Source of the DNA: Lachnocurva sp045579705
GTDB lineage: Bacteria; Bacillota; Clostridia; Lachnospirales; Lachnospiraceae
Length of the DNA: 64,000 nt
Reading direction: 5' to 3'
Assembly (NCBI GenBank): GCA_045579705.1
Contig: JAZNMP010000034.1
Coordinates: 1-64,000, forward strand
The position numbers and the translations under genes are program-made. This document shows positions 1-8,800 of this stretch, in pieces (within the stretch, counting starts at the first letter, position 1; each line of letters begins with the position of its first letter). A model generated the notes under the pieces. That model was given only the letters and a program-made list of their open reading frames with translations, searched no databases and had not been told where the DNA came from.

Positions 1-1
1 A

Positions 2-2302
2 TCTCTTAAGAAGAAATCTTCTAAAGAGATAACGCTTCTTACGCTTAAGATAAAGAAACATCCAAAGAAGAAGTCCACTATGGAAGGAAATCTCTTCCTC
101 TTTGGTCTGGCTGTTTCAGCTCTAGATATGTTTGACTTTGCCCCAAAGCCAGAGCATCCATATCTTCATAAGCACTTCGAAGAAATGTGTTATGACATTT
201 CTCCGAAACTTGTTAAAATACATTATAAAGAAACAGATGAGATTTCTGGTTCTAAGGGTGACGAAGAGAAAGTTAACCTTAGTAAGGAGACATTTATTCC
301 TGGTTCAGAAAAAGAGCAGGAATATCAGTACCTTGACATAAAGAATTACGTTAATGACGTAAATCGAGAGAATAGTGAAGTCTTAGAAGTCCAGGATGAA
401 AATGGCGTCGAGAAGGAAGGCTATACTTACGGATTAAATCGAATCTCAGCGAAGATTGGTAAAGATAATATAACATACAGTTATTCTGGTAGAGGTGATG
501 TAAGTAGTATCCAGAGTACTTCTGGAAAGAAATATTCTTATAACTATGATCCGTATGGAAATCTTCTAAATGATGATGGCAGTGCTATAGGAGCTCTCCA
601 TGATAAGAAGAAGTCTGGTGCATTTAGAAACTCATTTACCTATAACGGTGAGCAGATAGATTATAGTACAAACTTGCAGTATCTAAGAAACAGATATCTG
701 GATACTGAGACTGGTACTTTCCTTACAGAAGATACCTATAGAGGTTCACTTACCAACTTAAAGAGCCATAACAGATATAGCTATGCTGAGAATAATCCTG
801 TTAACAAGATAGATCCAAGTGGACATAAGGCAAAGAGTATCTCAGCAAAGAAAGCTAGATCACTAGTCAAAGCTTCTAGTAATGCTGCTAAACGAATAGC
901 TGGAGTATCTACTTCAAACAGAGCAGGTAGTCATAAAGCTTCTAGAGCAAAGAGTAGTCACAGTACGCATAAGGCAAAAACGGCATCTTCAAAGAGCAGT
1001 GGTCATAAAGCGAAGAAATCCAGTGGAGGAGGCTTAGTTAACTCATTCCTCGGATTCTGTGGCAAGAAACTAAATCATGCTAAGAAGGTAATAAAAAAGG
1101 CCTATAAGAAAGTTTGTACTACTGCTAATAGAGCCAAAAAGTTTGTAGCAAATACTGCGAAGACAGTAACTAAGAAGGCGGTTTCAGTAGTTAAGAGTGC
1201 CGGTAAAGCGATTGTTAAATTTAAGCAGGAACATCCAATCCTAACAGGAGCCATAATAATCGGAGCTGCTGGAGTTCTAACGATAGCGACTGGTGGATTA
1301 GGAACAGGCGCTCTTGCAACAGCTATATCAGGAGCTTGCTCCGGAGCTTTTGCAGGAAGTGTTATCGGCGCTGGAGCAGGAGCAACCATTGGTTTTGTGG
1401 ATGGCCTAATTAGTGGAAAGGGCTTAAAAGGAGCTTTAAACGAAGCTGCACAGGGATTTTGCACAGGCGCATTCAGTGGAGCTATAAGTGGAGCAATATC
1501 TGGAGGCTTAGGCGCTGGAGTTGGAGCACAGCGTGCTATTAGAACTTTAGGAGATACCTTAGGAGACTTAGGTGGTAGAGCTCTAGATGGTGAAAAAATC
1601 ACAGCTGGAGATGTAGTTCTTTCTTTGGGTATAAATGCTGCATTTAATTATGGCGGATCGAAGGTATTTAATAAAGTAAAGTACACCAAAGCTGGCCAGT
1701 GGGTCGAGAAGAATATCTCAAAGGGAATAAATGCTGTAAAAGATAAAGCTGGAAGTGTGTTCTCTGCAGTAAAAGATAAGGCTGGAAATGCAGCGTCTGC
1801 TGTTAAAGACAAAGTAGCTGGTGCCTTGAGTTCATTTAACAAGGGCAACAGCAAACTTCCGATGGAATATAACTTGCAGTTCTTTGCGGATAGAAATGCG
1901 GGTAATAGTAAACCACCTATTCCTATGAATTTGCAGTATTTTGCAAGTGAGGGTGGAAGAAAGACTCCTGACATTACTACTGGTGCAGGGTATGGTGCGA
2001 GTGACCCTCCTGTACGCATTGATGGTGAATGGACAATAAATGATATGAAACAAGCGTTGTTAGGACATTCACCTAGAGGACTTGGAAATCCAGATATACA
2101 TCATGGAGGACAGATGCCTGGTGGTTCATTACATGAAGTATTACCAAATCAACATAGAAATAATTCGTCTTTACATCCTAATTCATATAATCAAGGTGTA
2201 ACTAATGAGATGCGAGTTTCTGATAGACAATTACATTGGTGGTATAGGGCTAGAGAACAAGGTGCCGATAAATTGTTACCCGATTGGATTTATGATGATT
2301 AG
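2..2302 (+). CDS. RHS-repeat polymorphic toxin, 3' part (5' end outside window)
   Basis: The frame is open from base 2, so the gene enters from the left edge; the ATG at 80 is probably internal. RHS/YD-type repeats are visible (YSYSGRGDVSS, YNYDPYGNLL), then the RHS core box (LQYLRNRYLDTETGTFLTED ... NPVNKIDPSG), which ends the delivery shell. After it come a Lys/Ser/Ala-rich linker, a Gly/Ala-rich hydrophobic stretch starting HPILTGAIIIGAAG, and repeats of AVKDKAG. Two NLQ(F/Y)FA pre-toxin motifs (YNLQFFADR, MNLQYFASE) sit before a tip of about 110 residues with a His-rich signature (DIHHGGQMPGG ... LPNQHR ... SLHPN). That tip resembles HNH/Endo VII-superfamily nuclease toxins; the exact family is inferred. 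The SUKH gene 11 bases downstream is the expected immunity partner. Likely a contact-dependent antibacterial nuclease. Confidence 0.85.
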   Translation, partial: SLKKKSSKEITLLTLKIKKHPKKKSTMEGNLFLFGLAVSALDMFDFAPKPEHPYLHKHFEEMCYDISPKLVKIHYKETDEISGSKGDEEKVNLSKETFIPGSEKEQEYQYLDIKNYVNDVNRENSEVLEVQDENGVEKEGYTYGLNRISAKIGKDNITYSYSGRGDVSSIQSTSGKKYSYNYDPYGNLLNDDGSAIGALHDKKKSGAFRNSFTYNGEQIDYSTNLQYLRNRYLDTETGTFLTEDTYRGSLTNLKSHNRYSYAENNPVNKIDPSGHKAKSISAKKARSLVKASSNAAKRIAGVSTSNRAGSHKASRAKSSHSTHKAKTASSKSSGHKAKKSSGGGLVNSFLGFCGKKLNHAKKVIKKAYKKVCTTANRAKKFVANTAKTVTKKAVSVVKSAGKAIVKFKQEHPILTGAIIIGAAGVLTIATGGLGTGALATAISGACSGAFAGSVIGAGAGATIGFVDGLISGKGLKGALNEAAQGFCTGAFSGAISGAISGGLGAGVGAQRAIRTLGDTLGDLGGRALDGEKITAGDVVLSLGINAAFNYGGSKVFNKVKYTKAGQWVEKNISKGINAVKDKAGSVFSAVKDKAGNAASAVKDKVAGALSSFNKGNSKLPMEYNLQFFADRNAGNSKPPIPMNLQYFASEGGRKTPDITTGAGYGASDPPVRIDGEWTINDMKQALLGHSPRGLGNPDIHHGGQMPGGSLHEVLPNQHRNNSSLHPNSYNQGVTNEMRVSDRQLHWWYRAREQGADKLLPDWIYDD

Positions 2303-2313
2303 GAGCTGAAGAT

Positions 2314-2757
2314 ATGAATTATATTGATTTTATAAAAGAGGTTGAATTAATAAAAAAAATGAAACCACTATTATTTCAACTTGAACATGATGATGTTACT
2401 AACGAAGTGAATATTAAAGAAAGTGAAAAATATTATGGAATATCATTTCCTGAGAACTATAAGAGATTTTTGATGAACTTTGGAGGAGGATATTTTGGAT
2501 ATATAGTTGTATATTCTTTGGAAAAAGGAGGAATGTTTTATCTGCAGGACTATGTATCGATAGCAATGATAGAAGAATTCGGCATGCTTCCAGTTATAGA
2601 TTTGGAAACAGGAGATTACATAGGGTTTGATATTGAAAAGAATATGTGTACTGAAAATCTTGTGATTTGGAAACATGAAGAAAAGAATAAAATAGATTTA
2701 GATGTAGATTTTTATGAGCTATTAATCAATATGGGGTTAAAGAATCAGTTGCTATAA
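2314..2757 (+). CDS. SMI1/KNR4 (SUKH) family immunity protein
   Basis: This 147-residue protein has the SUKH hallmark near its start (YYGISFPENYKRFLMNFGGGY, split by family as a short hydrophobic core followed by NFGGG) and the later acidic/aromatic pattern (VIDLETGDYIGFDI). SUKH proteins commonly neutralise nuclease toxins of polymorphic toxin systems, by binding them in the cytoplasm. The gene lies 11 bases after the RHS toxin stop, with AGGAG just upstream of its ATG, so toxin and immunity are probably co-transcribed. No signal peptide or membrane segment is seen, as fits protection against a cytoplasmic nuclease. The specific pairing is inferred from adjacency only. Confidence 0.85.
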   Translation: MNYIDFIKEVELIKKMKPLLFQLEHDDVTNEVNIKESEKYYGISFPENYKRFLMNFGGGYFGYIVVYSLEKGGMFYLQDYVSIAMIEEFGMLPVIDLETGDYIGFDIEKNMCTENLVIWKHEEKNKIDLDVDFYELLINMGLKNQLL

Positions 2758-2932
2758 TGGCGGTAACTAGAAGTATTACAGAGACAGGAGATGGCTGTCA
2801 TTCAGAATAAAAGAATATCGAAGTGTCTGATGATGGCCATCGGTCTGTTTCTGGTACTCAATTTTTAATAGGTGTATTGGCAAGCGGTGGTTATGATATG
2901 GATCAGATTGAAGGTTAAAAGGAAAAACAAGA
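2758..2932 (+). other. Intergenic remnant after the SUKH gene
   Basis: No convincing gene. A 25-codon reading frame (2791-2868, MAVIQNKRISK...) and an overlapping stop-bounded frame ending at 2918 (SVSGTQFLIGVLASGGYDMDQ) look like debris of an older coding region, as often found downstream of RHS toxins where displaced toxin tips and immunity genes decay. Confidence 0.3.
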
Positions 2933-3358
2933 ATGAGAAAATATATTATTAAGAATCGAATTTACTTTTTGCTAATCATAATTGTCAATGTATTAGCTTC
3001 AGAAATAACTCATATAGCCCTAGATAAAAAGATGGATACAGGGTTATTTTTAGGATCTGTTTTAATATTAGCTGGATTTATAGGTTTAATATACTTCATT
3101 CGAATTACCATATTTAAGGATGATTCTGAATGGCTGAAACATATTTTTCTGTTGGTTTTTACATTCGTAATTATAAAGGTGGCTGGAAGTTTTTTGATAT
3201 CTGCAGTTATGTTTTGCATTAATAAGTTTGGTTTAATAGATGTAAACACTTCGAAGATTATTATGGAGAAAACGAGCTTCATATTTCATATGATTGTAAA
3301 TGTGGTATTCCTGGCGTGGCTTATTGTAAGGATAGATTATGATAAAGTTTTAGAGTAA
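2933..3358 (+). CDS. Small integral membrane protein, unknown function
   Basis: A 141-residue protein with four predicted membrane segments (about residues 11-30, 38-60, 68-95 and 112-131) and no recognised domain. It begins MRKYIIKNR, giving a short basic cytoplasmic N-terminus, with a modest AAGGAAAA site upstream. It is the last gene before a terminator and lies in the toxin/immunity tail of the RHS locus. A membrane-type immunity protein is possible, but nothing in the sequence proves it. I do not recognise a family. Confidence 0.55.
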   Translation: MRKYIIKNRIYFLLIIIVNVLASEITHIALDKKMDTGLFLGSVLILAGFIGLIYFIRITIFKDDSEWLKHIFLLVFTFVIIKVAGSFLISAVMFCINKFGLIDVNTSKIIMEKTSFIFHMIVNVVFLAWLIVRIDYDKVLE

Positions 3359-3380
3359 AGACAAATTGTAAATTAGATAA

Positions 3381-3425
3381 AAAACATCAAGATAATCAAA
3401 ATAGATTATCTTGATGTTTTTTTTG
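3381..3425. terminator. Bidirectional intrinsic terminator
   Basis: A perfect 17-base inverted repeat (AAAACATCAAGATAATC, six-base loop, complement) is followed by a T-run on the plus strand and preceded by an A-run that serves the minus strand. It separates the convergent membrane-protein gene and SGNH gene. Confidence 0.9.
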
Positions 3426-3439
3426 AGTAATCAAACTTT

Positions 3440-4531
3440 TTAGTACACAACGTTCTCTCTAATATATTTAGACCAGAGGTTGTAGTAGTTTGCTTTTAGA
3501 TGTATCTGATCGGATGTATACTCAGAGATGAGATTTCCGTCTTTGTCGCAGACTGCCGGGTTAGGATCGATATAGAAGATATCGCGTCCGTTCGCAAGCT
3601 CTGAAATCGCTTTGTTTCTTTGTACCAGGTTTGTGTTGTTAAACACTGAATCGGTCTGACACTGAGGAGCAGCGATGTGTATAGATCCCATTATAAAGAT
3701 GTAAGCCTTTGGTTGCTTATTTCTGATGTTTTTTACTATTTCTCTGAAATGATTGTAGTAGTCGATAGAAGGTCTCGCCATTTCGTTTACACCTAGAGAA
3801 ATGTAAATCTTTGAGTAATGGTGGTCCTGCAGTAGTGCATCTATCGTAGTACGTCCTTCTTCGCCATTCATGCCGTGATAGTCAATCTCTCTAGTTGGGA
3901 AATTGAACACATTGGTTGATTCTCTACAGAAGAAATTTGTCTTTCCGTTTAAGTTTGAGAACAGATACAAACCGACTGTTCGGGAGTCTCCTATGAACAG
4001 AGCATCTTTGAAGTATGAATCATCCTTTGCCTTAGTGAGTTTCTTATAAGTTCCGTTTGGAGCAAAGATTCCGGATTTGTCTATATTAAAAATATAGTCA
4101 TCATCTACCATGATGCTTCTGTCGGCTACTCCGTAGTCGGTAGCTTTTGCAACTGGATTTGAGCTTTTGGCTGGAACCTTGTGCTCTACAGCCTTAATGT
4201 GAGCTTCTTCGTTTGCGAGTTTCATCGCAGGCTGTTTCTTTAGAATTCCAGATGGAAGGACTACATCCTGCTCACCGTTTATGATATCTTTGAGCCCAAA
4301 GAGTGTAATGGCAAAATAAGGTTCCTTTAGGCTGTTTATCTTATTAAACTGCTTTAAGAAAGTGTATTTGCCGATTAAACCGATGAGGGTAAATATAATC
4401 ATCGAAATCAGAACACTGGAAAAAAGCGGCGTTTTTGAAATTATTTTTATAACCACTGATGAACCTGAATCCGTCATAGGATTATATGGCTTAAATGGCT
4501 TTGGCTCATCGTCTTTCTTTGAAAAAAACAA
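3440..4531 (-). CDS. SGNH/GDSL-type hydrolase, membrane anchored (MBOAT partner)
   Basis: A 363-residue protein with one membrane segment near residues 32-50, then a spacer and a C-terminal SGNH domain. Block I is DALFIGDSRTVG with the Ser nucleophile, block III is SLGVNEM with the Asn, and block V is DQIHL with the catalytic Asp/His. The N-terminal anchor implies that the domain faces outside. It lies 36 bases downstream of an AlgI-like MBOAT gene on the same strand; such pairs (AlgI/AlgJ- or PatA/PatB-like) O-acetylate cell-wall or secreted polysaccharide. The MBOAT protein would move the acyl group across the membrane and the SGNH protein would transfer or remove it. The acceptor polymer cannot be told from sequence. 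Confidence 0.85.
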   Translation of the reverse strand: MFFSKKDDEPKPFKPYNPMTDSGSSVVIKIISKTPLFSSVLISMIIFTLIGLIGKYTFLKQFNKINSLKEPYFAITLFGLKDIINGEQDVVLPSGILKKQPAMKLANEEAHIKAVEHKVPAKSSNPVAKATDYGVADRSIMVDDDYIFNIDKSGIFAPNGTYKKLTKAKDDSYFKDALFIGDSRTVGLYLFSNLNGKTNFFCRESTNVFNFPTREIDYHGMNGEEGRTTIDALLQDHHYSKIYISLGVNEMARPSIDYYNHFREIVKNIRNKQPKAYIFIMGSIHIAAPQCQTDSVFNNTNLVQRNKAISELANGRDIFYIDPNPAVCDKDGNLISEYTSDQIHLKANYYNLWSKYIRENVVY

Positions 4532-4567
4532 TTAAATCACCTCGTAGGTTGTGTAATAAAACAAGCA

Positions 4568-5998
4568 TTAAAAACTGAAATACATAAATGAGTTGCCCTG
4601 AGAACTGATAGCGTAGTAGATGCTAATCCAGAACAGAGCTAGTAACAGGATAACTATGTAAGGTTTCTTTCGGTTCTCTACTATGAAATCGTAAACCTTT
4701 GGTATACATAGGATTATCGCTGCTATAAAGTATGGAGCATAAGTAGGTACAAACTCCATGAAATCTGTTGAAACTAATGTCTTTCCGATTCCGAAGAATG
4801 GGAATAATCTGGCAAAATACATTCCTAAATCGTTCAGATTTGAAATAGCAAATACTATCCAGGTTAAAGGAATCAGTACCCAGATATGGAAGCGTCCGAT
4901 GAAGGAATTTTTTTCCATGAGACCGTGTAGTACGTGTTTCTCGAGTACGATTATTAGTCCGAGTATCAGTCCCCAAAGTAGGAAGTTTATATCACCTCCG
5001 TGCCATAGACCTGTAATCGCCCAAACGATCATGAGGTTGAGTATGTTTCGTTTCTTTGAACAACGGCTTCCGCCGAGCGGGAAGTAGATGTAATTCTTAA
5101 ACCATGTACCGAGAGTTGCGTGCCATCTGCGGTAGAACTCTGCGATAGACTTCGACGCATAAGGGTGGTTGAAGTTTACGATGTGGTTGAATCCCAGGAG
5201 CATTCCAAAACCGGATGCCATGAGGGAGTAACCCCAGAAGTCGAAGTACAACTGGAAGGTATAAGCAAAAGCACCGATCCAGGCGAGTGGAGTTGAGATG
5301 TTCTCATAGCCAATCTTTGCAACCTCATTCCAGAGGATTCCGATTCTGTCTGCGAGTAGAACCTTCATCGCGATTCCTAAGCAGATGTATACGAAGCCTT
5401 CCTCGAACTTATTAAAGGAAATAACTCGTCCATGTGGTCTGTCGAAGTCGCCGTCTTCGTATCTCATGATAGGTCCCTGCGCTATCTGTGGGAACATCGT
5501 GAAGTAAACGGCTGTTTTTATAAAAGTCGGGCGGATTTTTATACGATTTGTATAGATATCTGCCTGATATGAAATCACTTTAAATAAGTAGAAACTGATT
5601 CCGAGTGGAAGGAAATACTTCGTCGAATGGTAAGTCAGTATCTTGAAAAAAATCAGTACAGCGACGTCTAATGCAACAGCGAATATAAAGATGCTTCGTC
5701 TGGAAAGAGATTTGCGTGTCTCTGCCGTAGGTGGTTCTATAGTCTGTTTGGTGGATAAATCTATAGAAGGAAGCACTTCGTGTGTTATGCCGCGAGGAGC
5801 TAGAAGTTCGTGACCTAAGTAGTAATTTATAAATGTAAGTCCGAGTAATAGTAGCGTCATGCGGGAATCGCCGTATGCGTAGAAGATGATACTGCCTAGA
5901 AAGAGTACTAAATCTTTGTGTTTTCTAGGTACGAGATAGTAAATTATTAAAAATAAAGGCAGGAATCTGCCGATAAATAACATATCAGTAAAAGCCAT
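4568..5998 (-). CDS. MBOAT-family membrane O-acyltransferase (AlgI-like)
   Basis: A 476-residue polytopic protein that opens with the AlgI-type start (FIGRFLPLFLIIYYLVPRKHK ... LGSIIFYAYGD). It has the MBOAT motifs: the conserved region FYRRWHATLGTWFKNYIYFPLGGSR and the putative active-site His in ITGLWHGGDINFLLWG. About ten hydrophobic segments are visible. It should carry activated acyl groups across the membrane for polysaccharide O-acylation. It is the first gene of a two-gene minus-strand operon with the SGNH protein. Length and motif order match the family; the substrate is unknown. Confidence 0.92.
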   Translation of the reverse strand: MAFTDMLFIGRFLPLFLIIYYLVPRKHKDLVLFLGSIIFYAYGDSRMTLLLLGLTFINYYLGHELLAPRGITHEVLPSIDLSTKQTIEPPTAETRKSLSRRSIFIFAVALDVAVLIFFKILTYHSTKYFLPLGISFYLFKVISYQADIYTNRIKIRPTFIKTAVYFTMFPQIAQGPIMRYEDGDFDRPHGRVISFNKFEEGFVYICLGIAMKVLLADRIGILWNEVAKIGYENISTPLAWIGAFAYTFQLYFDFWGYSLMASGFGMLLGFNHIVNFNHPYASKSIAEFYRRWHATLGTWFKNYIYFPLGGSRCSKKRNILNLMIVWAITGLWHGGDINFLLWGLILGLIIVLEKHVLHGLMEKNSFIGRFHIWVLIPLTWIVFAISNLNDLGMYFARLFPFFGIGKTLVSTDFMEFVPTYAPYFIAAIILCIPKVYDFIVENRKKPYIVILLLALFWISIYYAISSQGNSFMYFSF

Positions 5999-6058
5999 GA
6001 TGAAAAAAACCTTCTTACTTTCTAATAAACATGATATATTAGTTTTAAGCTGCTATGG

Positions 6059-6064
6059 ATTATA
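6059..6064 (-). promoter_or_regulatory. Candidate -10 box for the MBOAT-SGNH operon
   Basis: TATAAT on the minus strand, 61 bases from the MBOAT start. A T-rich but non-consensus -35 region lies 17 bases further upstream. It sits back to back with the sigma-28 promoter of the flagellar genes. Confidence 0.4.
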
Positions 6065-6100
6065 GCATAGAATTTTGTAAAAAAAAACGTAACCGAACTA

Positions 6101-6127
6101 TAAAGTTTTGTTTCTAACTACCGATAA
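6101..6127 (+). promoter_or_regulatory. Sigma-28 (FliA/SigD) promoter of the flgM operon
   Basis: TAAAGTTT (6101-6108), an 11-base spacer and ACCGATAA (6120-6127) match the flagellar sigma consensus TAAAGTTT-N11-GCCGATAA at all but one position. It is 67 bases upstream of flgM, the gene for the anti-sigma factor of that same sigma. Confidence 0.9.
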
Positions 6128-6194
6128 ATAATTTGAAAGGTTGTGATATACCTATTCAGATTTGTATAGTATTTTCAGGAGGGAGTGAAGGACT

Positions 6195-6470
6195 ATGCGT
6201 ATTGAGGCATACAATCAGGTGGCTCAGATTTACGGCGCGCAGAAGACACAGGCTAAAGCAAAGACAAATGCGGCTGCTTCTATGGGAAGAGATGAAGTTC
6301 AGATTTCTTCTTTTGGTAAGGATCTGCAGGTTGCAAAAGCTGCTGTAAAGAATAGCGCTGAAGTAAGGGCTGACAAGGTTGCAGATTTAAAGCAGAGAAT
6401 TGAGAACGGAACTTATTCTGTAGATGTAGACGATTTCGCTAGCGTATTGCTTTCTAAGTTTGGACAGTAA
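6195..6470 (+). CDS. flgM: Negative regulator of flagellin synthesis (anti-sigma-28 factor)
   Basis: A 91-residue protein with the FlgM pattern: a disordered, Ala/Lys-rich N-terminal half, DEVQISSFGKDLQ, then the sigma-binding C-terminal helices (RADKVADLKQRIENGTYSVDVDDFASVLLSKF). FlgM holds sigma-28 inactive until the hook-basal body is complete and FlgM is secreted. The start at 6195 has CAGGAGGG eight bases upstream. It is the first gene behind a near-consensus sigma-28 promoter, so the anti-sigma is made by the sigma it inhibits (negative feedback). The order flgM-flgN-flgK is the normal Firmicute one. Confidence 0.93.
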   Translation: MRIEAYNQVAQIYGAQKTQAKAKTNAAASMGRDEVQISSFGKDLQVAKAAVKNSAEVRADKVADLKQRIENGTYSVDVDDFASVLLSKFGQ

Positions 6471-6496
6471 TAAACGTTAGTTAAGGAGAGATTATC

Positions 6497-7009
6497 TTGG
6501 CAGGATTAGTTGAAGAACTCACTATGATCATGGATCAGGAAACAGCATTGTACGACCGCATACTTGGACTCAATGAGACCAAGCGTGAAGCTATCACAGC
6601 TCGAGATTCAGCAGGGTTGGAACGAATCACCGCTCAGGAAGAGGGGTATATGTTCAGTCTCCAAGAATTGGAGAAGAATCGCATGAGAGCACTATCAGAT
6701 ATGGCTACAGTGCTAGGATGTGATGGTGAAATGATTTCTGTAAATGATGTAATCGAAATTCTTTCGGACAACAAAGAAGAGCAGGAAGCTCTTTCTAAGT
6801 CCAGACAGAATTTGATCGAGAAAGCAAAGGAACTTCGGTTTTGGAACAACCAAAATCAGGAGCTTTTAAAAGTTGCGCTCGAAATGGTCGATTTCGACCT
6901 GACACTGTTGAAGGGTTTGAGACAAGCCCCAGAAACAGGTAACTATAATAATAAAGCATATAATACCGGTGATCTGCTCGGAAGCAGTGGCTTCGATGCG
7001 AAGCAATAA
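6497..7009 (+). CDS. flgN: Flagellar export chaperone FlgN
   Basis: A 170-residue, mostly helical protein with the FlgN N-terminal pattern (LVEELTMIMDQETALYDRILGLNETKREAI). It is a cytoplasmic chaperone for the hook-filament junction proteins FlgK and FlgL. The chosen start is TTG at 6497, because AAGGAGAG lies at 6483-6490 with ideal spacing; the first downstream ATG would lose the conserved start. It sits directly between flgM and flgK, its expected client. Confidence 0.88.
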   Translation: MAGLVEELTMIMDQETALYDRILGLNETKREAITARDSAGLERITAQEEGYMFSLQELEKNRMRALSDMATVLGCDGEMISVNDVIEILSDNKEEQEALSKSRQNLIEKAKELRFWNNQNQELLKVALEMVDFDLTLLKGLRQAPETGNYNNKAYNTGDLLGSSGFDAKQ

Positions 7010-7053
7010 TTAGGCGAAAGGAATCCCGACCGGAATAAGATAGAGGTTTTGCT

Positions 7054-8787
7054 ATGTCAAACGGATTTGGGAGTCTTTACGTCGGATCATCAGGTCTTAG
7101 AAGTGCGCAGAACGGTCTAAACGTTCTCTCTAATAACATTTCTAATATAGATACTGACGGATACGTTCGTCGAAAAGTAATATATGAAGACACATTCTAT
7201 ACACCTTTCGGGAATGCTTCGGTTTCACAACAGCAGACTGGTCTCGGTGTGCAAATCGGAGAAGTAATTCACGCGAGAGATATTTTCCTAGATCAAGCTT
7301 ATAGAAAAGAAAATGGACGTGCTTCTTTCTACGAAGCAAATTATGATGCTGCGCTTGAAGTGCAGACTCAGCTTCAGGAAATGTACGGAAAAGCTTTTCA
7401 GACAGCTATTTCAGATCTCTATGAAGCTTTTGCAGAATATGCAAAAGATCCCAATGACACAGTTAACCAAAATTTAGTTATTCAGAAGGCTCAGTTGTTT
7501 ATAGCCAGAGCACAGGGCGTAAATGATGGACTTCGTGAATATCAGCTCACAATCAATACGAAAGTAAAGAACGATGTTGAGCGTGTAAATGAAATTGGTA
7601 AAGAAATTACAAAACTGAATAAAGAGATTCAGCGAATCGAAGCTGGCAATGTTGAGACAGCTATGGCGCTTAGAGATCAGCGAGACAAGGATCTGGATGA
7701 ACTCAGTTCACTCGCTAATATTACATATACTGAAACAGTAGATGGACTCGTAAACGTCAGACTGGAAGGCTGTGAATTTATCACAGAGGTTACTTATAAT
7801 GAAATCGGTCTTCATGAGAATGAAGTTACTGGATTCGAGGAACCTTATTGGATAACTCTTTCTCAGCCGGACCAGGACAAGTATTATGATGTGTTTGATA
7901 TCTATAATATCAATCCTCTTACAGGTCACGATACAGGTGAAATCAAAGCGTTGATGCTGGCTCGTGGACTCGGTTTTGGTAATTATACAGACATTAAATA
8001 CCTTTCTTCTACTCAGTATGACAATGAGGTATCTAATTCAATCGTTCAGAACTCCCAAGCTGAAATTGATAAATTAGTAAATACGATAGTAACTAAAGTA
8101 AATGATTTGCTCTGTCCGAATATTTATTATGATGCGTCGAAACATGACGGATTGTTAACTGGAATAAACGAGGACGGTAAAGAAGTTACCTTAAGTGGTG
8201 ACACTATTATTCTGGATCAGGAACACACCCCGGTAGGAGGAAGCGGCAAAATTCCGCCGCAGGAACTTTTTACCAGAAGCGGTTCGGAAAGATATAAGAA
8301 AGTAACGCTATCAAATGGAGATGAGTTATATGTATACCAGGAAGAGGATATACATGATCTCTCGACTTGTTACTCTATAAAGAGCCTGTCGGTTAACACC
8401 ATCCTTACAGATAACCCGCAGGAACTACCACATCTGAAGCAGAACGGGGATGTGGATTACGATTTAGGAGAAAAAATATATTCTCTTTGGGAGGTTTCCA
8501 ATTATACTTTGAATCCTTCTGATGAATCGCCAACTACACTCGGAGGCTTCTATACAAAGTTTATAGGAGAACTCGCCAGCTTAGGTTCTGTTTATAAGAC
8601 AACTTCGGAAAGTCTCGTAGGAACCAGAGCAACTATAGAAGCAAGCAGACAGTCAGTAATCGGTGTATCATCCGATGAAGAACTGACAAACATGATCAAG
8701 TATCAGAATGCATATAATGCATCCAGCCGATACATAAATGTAGTAAACGAAATGATTGAGTACCTGTTGAATTCGCTTTACTCATAA
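7054..8787 (+). CDS. flgK: Flagellar hook-associated protein 1, first copy
   Basis: A 577-residue protein with the FlgK N-terminal rod/hook motif (GLRSAQNGLNVLSNNISNIDTDGYVRR), a variable middle, and a C-terminal amphipathic helix that includes NMIKYQNAYNASSRYINVVNEMIEYLL. The two ends form the D0/D1 coiled-coil layer of the hook-filament junction; the middle is surface exposed. The next gene is a second, diverged flgK starting 13 bases later. The two share ends but differ in the middle, so they may build different junction layers or be alternates. Confidence 0.92.
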   Translation: MSNGFGSLYVGSSGLRSAQNGLNVLSNNISNIDTDGYVRRKVIYEDTFYTPFGNASVSQQQTGLGVQIGEVIHARDIFLDQAYRKENGRASFYEANYDAALEVQTQLQEMYGKAFQTAISDLYEAFAEYAKDPNDTVNQNLVIQKAQLFIARAQGVNDGLREYQLTINTKVKNDVERVNEIGKEITKLNKEIQRIEAGNVETAMALRDQRDKDLDELSSLANITYTETVDGLVNVRLEGCEFITEVTYNEIGLHENEVTGFEEPYWITLSQPDQDKYYDVFDIYNINPLTGHDTGEIKALMLARGLGFGNYTDIKYLSSTQYDNEVSNSIVQNSQAEIDKLVNTIVTKVNDLLCPNIYYDASKHDGLLTGINEDGKEVTLSGDTIILDQEHTPVGGSGKIPPQELFTRSGSERYKKVTLSNGDELYVYQEEDIHDLSTCYSIKSLSVNTILTDNPQELPHLKQNGDVDYDLGEKIYSLWEVSNYTLNPSDESPTTLGGFYTKFIGELASLGSVYKTTSESLVGTRATIEASRQSVIGVSSDEELTNMIKYQNAYNASSRYINVVNEMIEYLLNSLYS

Positions 8788-8800
8788 AGGAAGTGATTAA

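Noticed and set aside
1102..1602. A 166-codon minus-strand frame
   Set aside because: Pro/Ala-rich translation opposite the Gly/Ala-rich part of the RHS toxin; an artefact of composition.
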